Source: Pseudomonas sp. R5(2019) (GTDB lineage Bacteria > Pseudomonadota > Gammaproteobacteria > Pseudomonadales > Pseudomonadaceae). Taken from it: 64,000 nucleotides of DNA. The DNA is taken from assembly GCF_009905435.1 (NCBI RefSeq), contig NZ_JAAAMT010000022.1, positions 1-64,000 of the forward strand, read 5' to 3'. The position numbers and the translations under genes were made by a program. The notes below the pieces were generated by a model. That model was not told where the DNA came from. It did not search any database and worked only from the letters and a program-made list of their open reading frames with translations. This document shows positions 57,846-64,000 of the stretch, piece after piece (the stretch's first letter is position 1; every line of letters starts with the position of its first letter).

Positions 57846-59747
57846 TTACCGATCCTGTAGCCTCCAGACTTGCCCATGATTCGCTGCTGAGCAGACATCC
57901 AGATATAACGCTCTCGGATTAGGGGCATAGGTCATGCACTGACCTCCATTTTCTATTCTTACCGAGTCGCCGCCCAGATACCTGACATGGAGCGGCGGCT
58001 TACCGGTGTTCAATTCATTAAGTTCAGGCCTGCGATTACCGTGCAAAAAGTATAAGCCGAGATTGTACGTTATCTTCTGGTCTGCGGTTATGTGCCACTG
58101 GGCAGGATCAGTGAGGGAAGATTCTGGCTTCCGATTACATTCGTCTCGCCCCAACCCAAGCATTCCAGGTGCTCCGAAATCCAGGACAACACATGCATCC
58201 TCATGTCGAATAGTAACGCTTTCCCTGGACCCAGAAGATCCGGAAACCGCCACGGAGACAGAAATCGTGACCGGCACTTGCCACCCAGGCGCAGCAGCAT
58301 CCATCGCTTTCAACTTCAAAACACCGTTATAAAAGCCATTGGCGAGGTGTTGATTATCAATATTGAAATACTGAAGTGTGAAAAAGAGCGCCCCCCCTCC
58401 CTGGCAAGCGGCATTATTATTCATCCCACTAACCGGGCAGCCACCAATAGAGCGCTGTGCTCGCAGCTTGACCGGAAACTCAACACCTGCGTCATTCTTC
58501 AGTTTCACTGTCAGCGTCGTATAACCGCCCCCCGGCAGCGCTTGCAACTGCGTTGGCCCGACACTCGGATCAAGAGCTACCAAGCCCGCTCGCGGATTTG
58601 GCACTGAGGTATCCATCCGCAAACGGGCTGTTTCCTGTTCGCCAAGGCCTGCAAGAATCAAGCGCTCGCCGGGTAATTCGGGTCTGTAACCTGTCATCCT
58701 GGCAGTATTCTCTTCCCAGACTCTCGCCATATCCGCGGTTTTTGCATTTCCCAATGGATTTCCGTCCGGATCACGAACACGGGTCGTTGAGTAATAGGGG
58801 ACATTGTTGCCACAGAGAAAGGTGTTGGACTTGCCATTGCTATGGCCAAACCTATAATTTGTGGAATTCGGATCATTATTACAGTGACTACCACCGGCGT
58901 TATGACCAATCTCATGCCTGAATACAAGTGGCGCCCAATACACATTCGCACTGGTCCAGCCGGGGTTATATGCCCAGCCATTGGCAGTAGCGTTGCCACC
59001 GCTGATGGCGGCACTGACGTCCGCATTGTATAACGTACGGTAAGGTTCAAGAGTATTCTGCCACCACCTCAACCCTTCCGCGGTCACGCTTCCACCTTCA
59101 TTAAATATGCTCACGGCCACTAATCGCAACGAAACGCCAGAAACCAGTGAGTTCCTCAGCCCCAGATTTGCAGTCTCCGTTTGGGCAAGCGCGTAAGCAA
59201 TTGGGTCACCCCCGATTTTTTCCGCTGACCACGCTGTGAATGCAAATAGCATGTCCACATACTTATGCTCACCCGCCTTTTTCTCGTCGCCCTTGGCCGG
59301 CTGAATGACTTCAGCCTGCTCCACTGTATCCAGCTGCATGTAATCTGACGGTGATTCCGGAATAAACTTCCGATTGTTGTCCTTATCAACCAATAGCAAA
59401 CCGCGCTCACCCGGTTTATCGACGATGGCGAGGACCGCTCCTGTGGCGGACCGAACCACTACCAGCGACCCCGTGTCACCATCCTTGGTCAGCAGGTTTC
59501 CGCTTTCTACGGTATACCCTTGCACCTCCTTGATCCCCGACCGCTCAAACCGCGCCGAGCCAATCTCCTTTGCATACACCTGCGGCGGCGTTGCCATCGG
59601 CACCGCACTGGTCTCTTTTTCAATGGGCACGTCATTGGCAGGTTTGCCTTCGCTACTCACACACCCCGACATCAACGCCGCCAGCGATAGCGCTGCCAGG
59701 CCAACCCCCAGCGTTCTGAATCCCTGAGCAAATCGTGAATCTTGCAT
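57846..59747 (-). CDS. metzincin-type lipoprotein metalloprotease, copy 2
   Basis: The 633-residue paralog of the 55658 gene has the same lipobox (Cys29). It carries the zinc motif HEIGHNAGGSH at 278-288, closer to the metzincin consensus than copy 1 because of Gly281. Leu replaces the Met-turn Met (FLCGNNVPYYST). The C-terminal region is unrelated in detail to that of copy 1 but also ends in a lectin-like QVW motif. The first 99 residues are identical to copy 1 apart from one position. Substrate unknown; secretion to the outer membrane or cell surface is expected. Confidence 0.78.
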   Translation of the reverse strand: MQDSRFAQGFRTLGVGLAALSLAALMSGCVSSEGKPANDVPIEKETSAVPMATPPQVYAKEIGSARFERSGIKEVQGYTVESGNLLTKDGDTGSLVVVRSATGAVLAIVDKPGERGLLLVDKDNNRKFIPESPSDYMQLDTVEQAEVIQPAKGDEKKAGEHKYVDMLFAFTAWSAEKIGGDPIAYALAQTETANLGLRNSLVSGVSLRLVAVSIFNEGGSVTAEGLRWWQNTLEPYRTLYNADVSAAISGGNATANGWAYNPGWTSANVYWAPLVFRHEIGHNAGGSHCNNDPNSTNYRFGHSNGKSNTFLCGNNVPYYSTTRVRDPDGNPLGNAKTADMARVWEENTARMTGYRPELPGERLILAGLGEQETARLRMDTSVPNPRAGLVALDPSVGPTQLQALPGGGYTTLTVKLKNDAGVEFPVKLRAQRSIGGCPVSGMNNNAACQGGGALFFTLQYFNIDNQHLANGFYNGVLKLKAMDAAAPGWQVPVTISVSVAVSGSSGSRESVTIRHEDACVVLDFGAPGMLGLGRDECNRKPESSLTDPAQWHITADQKITYNLGLYFLHGNRRPELNELNTGKPPLHVRYLGGDSVRIENGGQCMTYAPNPRALYLDVCSAANHGQVWRLQDR

Positions 59748-59900
59748 CTGTGCGCACCCCGATCGAATTCCATGCGCCCGCAGGCGCCTCAATGTCTGGC
59801 CCACCTCAAGGGAAGGCCTGTGATCGAGTGTGTGATGGATGGCGAGGCGTGCCTAGCTAGCAGAACTGCTAGGCAAGGGCCTTCGGGAGCATGGCTGGAT

Positions 59901-59953
59901 AGGAGCGGGTAAGGGCATTGGCGGCGGAGATTCGGGCGGCGATGGCGGGCTGA
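59901..59953 (+). repeat. ltaE 3' tail, copy C
   Basis: Fifty-three bases ending in TGA read ERVRALAAEIRAAMAG in the LtaE frame. This is a plausible, perhaps original, C-terminus of threonine aldolase displaced 4.4 kb from the gene. Confidence 0.82.
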
Positions 59954-59988
59954 CCATCTTTGTCTATTAGATCCTGCGCCCGCTCCGC

Positions 59989-60070
59989 GGGCGATCGCGG
60001 CCAGGTCCGCTCCTACATGTGTTGCGCTGTCGTTGCAGGAGCGGCAGTCCGGCGTCCCGGCCTGGCCGCA
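59989..60070. repeat. degenerate REP pair after the MCP gene
   Basis: GCGATCGCGGCCAGGTCCGC and, further right, CGGCCTGGCCGC with GCAGGAGCGG form an imperfect paired REP. Confidence 0.6.
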
Positions 60071-60103
60071 ATAGTCTGCGAAGTGGCCCCAAGCTTCACC
60101 GGA

Positions 60104-62041
60104 TCACAACCTGAACCCACCCATCTGCCGCGCCAGGTCATCCGCCAACCCACGCAGCACCCGGCAATCCTCCCGACTGGCCTGCACCTCCCCCACCGTC
60201 TCGCGGGCAAGATCCGAAATGCCCTGCACAGTCCGGTTGATCTCCTCGGTCACCGCCGACTGCTCTTCCGTCGCCGTCGCCACCTGATGATTCATATCAC
60301 TGATGTGCTCAACCTGCCCGGTAATCGCCGTCAACGACACCCCGGTGCGCTGGCTTGATGCAACCCCGGCCCCGGTCGCTGCCTGCCCCGCGTGCATCGA
60401 CGCCACGGCATTGTGGGCACCCTGCTTGAGGCGCTGGATCATCTGCTGGATCTCATTGGTCGAGGCCTGCGTACGCTGCGCCAGGGTGCGCACTTCATCG
60501 GCCACCACGGCAAAGCCCCGGCCCATCTCACCCGCCCGCGCCGCTTCAATCGCGGCATTGAGCGCCAGCAGATTGGTTTGCTCGGAGATGCTGCGAATCA
60601 CCGCCAACACCTGGTCGATGGACGCCACTTCCGTCGCCAGTTCCCCCACCGCTCCGGCGGCGACGCCAATGTCGGTCGACATCCCTTCAATCTGCACAAT
60701 CGAGTGCTGCACCACTTCGCGCGCCTGCAGTGCCTCATCCCGGGCGTTCTGGGAGGCCACCGCCGCGTGGCCAGCATTCTGGGCGATGTCGTGAACCGTC
60801 AGGCCCATTTCATGCACAGCGGTGGCAACCATCTCGGTCATTTCCTGCTGTTGCTGGGAGCGCTCAGCGGTATTTTCCACCACCAATGCCACCTGCCCCA
60901 CCGCGTTGCGCAACCGCTCACTGGTGCTCAATACCTGAGTGATCAATTCACGCTGACTGTCGAGAAAGCGGTTGAAGCCACGCGCCAGATCGCCCAGCTC
61001 ATCGGCCCGTGAATCGTCCAGCCGCCGGCTCAGGTCACCCCCGCCGCTACCAATGTCGGTCAAGGCGCTGGTCACCTGCCGCAACGGCCGCACCAGCCCG
61101 CGCGCCAACAGCACCACCAACAGCAACGAGAACAGCGCCACCGCCACGCCCACCAGGCTGGTCAGCCACAGGGCTTGCCTGGCCTGTGCATAAATCTGCG
61201 CTTCGGGCACTTCGGCCACCAGCGTCCAGTTCAGGTCGCGCAGTGGCAGGCTCAGGGCCAGATAGTCTTCACCGTCGCGCTCGAAGCGACTGCTGCTCAG
61301 GCCCTGATGCTGTCCCAAAAGCGATTGCGCCGTGGTCGCCCCGAGCTGCTCGGCGAGCTGGCGTTTACCGCTGAATTCGGACTGCGGGTGCACCTGGATC
61401 AAGCCGTCATTGCGCACCAGGTACACCAGCCCCCGCTCGCCAAATCGAAAATCATGAATCAGCGCCGACAGCTCGCGCATCCGCAGGCCAAGGCCGGCAA
61501 TGCCCACCAACTGCCCCGCCTGCCGCACCTTGAAGTCGATAAACAGCGCCAGCTCGCCGGTGCTGCCATCGGTGTCAATGTTGAGCATGCGCGTGTCAGC
61601 GCTGTCGACGAAGCGGTAGAACCAGTTGTCCGCCGGGTTGCTGCGGCTCAAGGTCCGGTCCAGGCCTTTTTCGTTGTAGTAATGGTTGGAAGCGGTGGCC
61701 GCGAACAAGGCAGTGAACGCCTGATTTTCTTCGCGCAGGCCTTCGAGGTACTCGATGAATTGCGGCGCCTGGGCGGGGTCTTCGCCCTCGGCCAGCCAGC
61801 GACGCAACAGGCTGTTGTTGGCGATATCGGCAGCGGCGGTGAGCGGCCGGGTCAGCATGCGTTCGATATCATTGCGGATCGATTCGACGCTCGACGGCAA
61901 CGCCGTGTCGATCAAATAGCGCTCGGTCAGGCGATTGACCACCGCCGTGTAGATGCCCACCACAATCAGGATACTGGCCAGCAGGGCCGCGCCCATGCTC
62001 AAGGTCAATTGCCACTGAATACTGCGTCGCCACACTCGCAT
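60104..62041 (-). CDS. methyl-accepting chemotaxis protein (McpH-like position)
   Basis: The 645-residue chemoreceptor has TM1 at about 11-33, a large periplasmic double-Cache-type domain (about 35-275), TM2 at about 280-305, HAMP, and a signalling domain. The signalling hairpin is [20 protein letters not shown], continuing [17 protein letters not shown]. It lies next to ltaE, where P. putida carries the purine receptor McpH. Purine sensing is therefore a reasonable guess from synteny only. Confidence 0.9.
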   Translation of the reverse strand: MRVWRRSIQWQLTLSMGAALLASILIVVGIYTAVVNRLTERYLIDTALPSSVESIRNDIERMLTRPLTAAADIANNSLLRRWLAEGEDPAQAPQFIEYLEGLREENQAFTALFAATASNHYYNEKGLDRTLSRSNPADNWFYRFVDSADTRMLNIDTDGSTGELALFIDFKVRQAGQLVGIAGLGLRMRELSALIHDFRFGERGLVYLVRNDGLIQVHPQSEFSGKRQLAEQLGATTAQSLLGQHQGLSSSRFERDGEDYLALSLPLRDLNWTLVAEVPEAQIYAQARQALWLTSLVGVAVALFSLLLVVLLARGLVRPLRQVTSALTDIGSGGGDLSRRLDDSRADELGDLARGFNRFLDSQRELITQVLSTSERLRNAVGQVALVVENTAERSQQQQEMTEMVATAVHEMGLTVHDIAQNAGHAAVASQNARDEALQAREVVQHSIVQIEGMSTDIGVAAGAVGELATEVASIDQVLAVIRSISEQTNLLALNAAIEAARAGEMGRGFAVVADEVRTLAQRTQASTNEIQQMIQRLKQGAHNAVASMHAGQAATGAGVASSQRTGVSLTAITGQVEHISDMNHQVATATEEQSAVTEEINRTVQGISDLARETVGEVQASREDCRVLRGLADDLARQMGGFRL

Positions 62042-62136
62042 GCCCGTCTCTCCCCCAAGAGTGAGCTGTCACTGACCAACAGCCCGGCAGACTGTATACA
62101 GTTATTTGCGAAATTGTTCGACATCAGAATTGAATT

Positions 62137-62229
62137 TGTAGGAGCCGGCTTTAGCCGCGAAGGGTCGCGTAGCGGCCCCAATCGATGGGCCTGCTGTGTA
62201 GGCCATCGCGGCTAAAGCCGGCTCCTACA
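62137..62229. repeat. REP pair between zapA and the MCP gene
   Basis: TGTAGGAGCCGGCTTTAGCC is repeated in complement ending at 62229 (GGCTAAAGCCGGCTCCTACA). Confidence 0.9.
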
Positions 62230-62334
62230 GGATTGATGGCGCTCTTTAGCGTCGCGCGCAGAAAATCTGCCCACAGATTGCAATCAATCCGTGGGCAAGC
62301 ATTCAGCGGGGAAGTAGCGCAAGCCTTGGGGGGC

Positions 62335-62637
62335 TCAGTTGTTCGCGATGGTCCGCGAAATGACGTCGACCGTGGCGTTGACTTGCTCTTGGTAACGGTC
62401 GAGGGCCTGGCGGTGTTGCTGCTGCAGTTCGATCTGCCTGGAGCACAGGTTCAGCGCTGCCAGCACCAACAGTTTGTCGCCGATCAGGCTCGGGTATTTG
62501 CGTTTGGTTTCGGCCAGAGCGACCTTGAGCATGTGGGTGGCATCGAGCAGAGTCTGCTCCTCGCCTACCGGGGCCTTGATCGAATAGTCGTTGCCCAGAA
62601 TCGAGACGACTTTGATCGATTCTGCCGCCACCGTCAT
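62335..62637 (-). CDS. zapA: ZapA-family cell division protein
   Basis: The 100-residue protein shows the ZapA opening (IKVVSILGNDYSIKAPVGEE) and a long C-terminal coiled coil (LCSRQIELQQQHRQALDRYQ). ZapA bundles FtsZ filaments. It overlaps the preceding small coiled-coil gene by 4 bases. The usual neighbours (ssrS 6S RNA and a 5-formyl-THF cyclo-ligase gene) are not seen here, so it may be a second copy in this genome. Confidence 0.88.
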   Translation of the reverse strand: MTVAAESIKVVSILGNDYSIKAPVGEEQTLLDATHMLKVALAETKRKYPSLIGDKLLVLAALNLCSRQIELQQQHRQALDRYQEQVNATVDVISRTIANN

Positions 62638-62864
62638 GCGCTTACGGTACCGGCGCTTGCGCGATCAACCAGGGCCTGGATGCGGCTGGCGGTCGCGTTC
62701 TGCTTTTCTTCCTGTTCCAGCAGGCTCAGTTGCAGGGTTTCGTTTTCGTCCTTGGCCTGGGCCAGCTCGGCGCTCAGTTGCGCGTTGGCGGACGTCAGGG
62801 CGCTGTTTTTTTCTACCAGTTCGCTGACCAGTTGTTCCAATTGGCTGAGGGTTGCTTCCAACAT
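62634..62864 (-). CDS. TIGR02449-type coiled-coil protein (ZapB-like)
   Basis: The 76-residue protein is predicted to be almost entirely coiled coil (LEQLVSELVEKNSALTSANA, then ELAQAKDENETLQLSLL). It is encoded immediately before zapA with an ATGA overlap. Such genes regularly pair with zapA in pseudomonads and may help division-ring assembly. Confidence 0.85.
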   Translation of the reverse strand: MLEATLSQLEQLVSELVEKNSALTSANAQLSAELAQAKDENETLQLSLLEQEEKQNATASRIQALVDRASAGTVSA

Positions 62865-63020
62865 AATGATTTCTCGGCAGTTTCAGGGGGCGGACACGAT
62901 AAAGAAAACTGGGTCGGCAAGCCACTGATTCCGGGCCTGCTGACACAGTTTTCATGCGTGCGGGTTGACCCCGGTATTGCCGGTCGGTTCCCGTTGTTCG
63001 TCGGTCAGCGTGCGCAAGCC

Positions 63021-64000
63021 TCAGTATTCGATGCGTACATCGCTCTTGGGCACGCTGCAGCACGAGAGGATATAACCCTCGGCCACGTCGTCATCGGTGA
63101 TGCCGCCGTTGTGGTCCATCTCCACTTCGCCGCCCAGTTTCATCACCTTGCAGGTGCCGCAGATGCCCATGCCGCAGGCCTTGGGGATCATCAGGCCAAG
63201 CTTGGCGGCCGCCGCGTGCACGGTCTCGCCGGGGGCGATGCGGATGCTCTTGCCGGTGGCGGTGAATTCGACCTGGTGCTGGTCGGCGATGTCCACTTCC
63301 GGTGCATCGGCAGCCTGTTCGGCGTGCTCCAGCGCATCGGCCTTGACCTCAGGCGGGGTCGCCCCGAACGACTCCTCGTGGTAGCGGCTCATGTCGAAGC
63401 CGGCGCATTCGAGCAGGTGTTTGACCGCGTGCATGTACGGGGTCGGGCCGCAACAGAAAATCTCCCGTTCCTTGAAGTCCGGGGCGATCAGTTCAAGCAG
63501 CTTGTGGTTCAAGTAGCCGCGATAACCGGCCCACGGATCGCCATGGCCGTATTTCTCGCAAATGATGTGCAGGTTGAAGTTCTCGATCCGCGAGGTCATG
63601 TGTTCCAGCTCGCGGCGGTAAATGATGTCCTTGGGCGAGCGGGCGCTGTGGACGAAGACCATGTCGACGTTGCCGTTGGTGTCGTAGAACCAGCGCGCCA
63701 TGGACATCACCGGCGTGATACCGACGCCGCCGCTCAGATACAGCACTTTGGTGGCCGGGAAATCCATGGCGTTGAACAACCCCACCGGGCCGTGCACGGC
63801 CAGCTCCTGGCCTTCCTGGAGGTTGTCGTGCAGCCAGTTGGAGACCTTGCCGCCGGGCACGCGCTTGATGGTCACCGAAAAGCTGTAAGGCACCGACGGG
63901 GAGCTGGAGATGGTGTAGGAGCGCATGATCGGCTGGCCTTCGATCTCAAGCTCCAGCGTGACAAACTGGCCGGGCTTGAAGAAGAACATGATCGGCTGGT
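63021..64000 (-). CDS. gbcB: glycine betaine monooxygenase reductase subunit, partial
   Basis: The C-terminal 326 or so residues are present; the N-terminus lies beyond the window edge. The protein has a ferredoxin-reductase-type FAD part (RSYTISSSP) and an NAD part (YLSGGVGITPVMSM, FCCGPTPYMHAV). A C-terminal plant-type 2Fe-2S ferredoxin follows (CGMGICGTCKV and LSCCSVP). GbcB passes electrons to the Rieske oxygenase GbcA, which demethylates glycine betaine to dimethylglycine, feeding the sarcosine operon. The gbcB call rests on architecture and synteny. Confidence 0.88.
   Translation of the reverse strand, partial: QPIMFFFKPGQFVTLELEIEGQPIMRSYTISSSPSVPYSFSVTIKRVPGGKVSNWLHDNLQEGQELAVHGPVGLFNAMDFPATKVLYLSGGVGITPVMSMARWFYDTNGNVDMVFVHSARSPKDIIYRRELEHMTSRIENFNLHIICEKYGHGDPWAGYRGYLNHKLLELIAPDFKEREIFCCGPTPYMHAVKHLLECAGFDMSRYHEESFGATPPEVKADALEHAEQAADAPEVDIADQHQVEFTATGKSIRIAPGETVHAAAAKLGLMIPKACGMGICGTCKVMKLGGEVEMDHNGGITDDDVAEGYILSCCSVPKSDVRIEY

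Larger units (their letters stand above)
59748..60103. other. upstream region of protease copy 2 with ltaE tail and REP pieces
   Basis: This 356-base gap holds the duplicated promoter region with CTAGCAG-AA-CTGCTAG (59857-59872), ltaE tail copy C (59901-59953), and a degenerate REP pair at about 59989-60070. I see no gene. Confidence 0.65.

Noticed and set aside
62042..62334. possible 6S RNA gene downstream of zapA
   Set aside because: The gap holds a REP pair and AT-rich sequence; I could not find the typical 6S closing stem or central bubble.

Overview
The window is chromosomal DNA of a Pseudomonas species of the putida/fluorescens lineage. GC content is high, long shadow ORFs lie antisense to nearly every gene, and the gene order follows the P. 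putida block running from davBA through pqq, bio, glcB, an ECF/TonB iron locus, sox/glyA and ltaE to gbcB. The organism call and the synteny come from memory of that genome, not from a search.

Layout. 1-2250: a worn region with a hicB antitoxin beside a 5'-truncated hicA, a 3' remnant of a Fic gene, an Lrp-type regulator and a stub of a second antitoxin-like gene. 2395-4892: davBA, which converts L-lysine to 5-aminovalerate. 4954-12486: the PQQ cofactor operon pqqF-A-B-C-D-E plus an S9 peptidase. 12487-13192: a repeat-rich gap. 13193-15926: a Pmp3 peptide, an aminotransferase with a small upstream partner gene, and a divergent LysR regulator. 16192-19989: two long acyl-CoA dehydrogenases; the second has a sigma70-like promoter overlapped by two PsrA-type boxes. 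20563-25060: bioDCHFB, read leftward from a promoter overlapped by a BirA-type operator that also covers the 5' end of comF. 25152-32100: comF, modE, srkA, rarD, a GcvR-like gene and glcB. 32130-35423: an orphan receiver, a cNMP/CBS/DUF294 protein and a DEDDh exonuclease. 35645-41198: a Fur-box-preceded ECF sigma factor, its FecR-type regulator, a TonB receptor and a PepSY protein. 41255-45080: glutathione transferase, retropepsin-like protein, acyltransferase, DUF2780 protein and two related small proteins.

45352-54298 is a leftward one-carbon operon glyA-soxB-soxD-soxA-soxG-purU-fdhA. It oxidises sarcosine and handles the resulting formaldehyde and folate-bound C1 units. ltaE (threonine aldolase) lies divergently, and the right end carries gbcB (glycine betaine demethylation), which feeds the same pathway.

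The most unusual part is 55516-59953. Two paralogous lipoprotein metalloproteases (metzincin motif HExxHxxGxxH, C-terminal QxW lectin-like tail) lie in tandem. Each cassette is bounded by a roughly 50-bp copy of the 3' end of ltaE, giving three direct copies in all. The paralogs alternate between near-identical and diverged blocks. The window also contains many REP/BIME palindromes. Two of these REP pairs are framed by the same 21- to 24-bp terminal inverted repeat although their REP cores differ, which suggests a small non-autonomous element.
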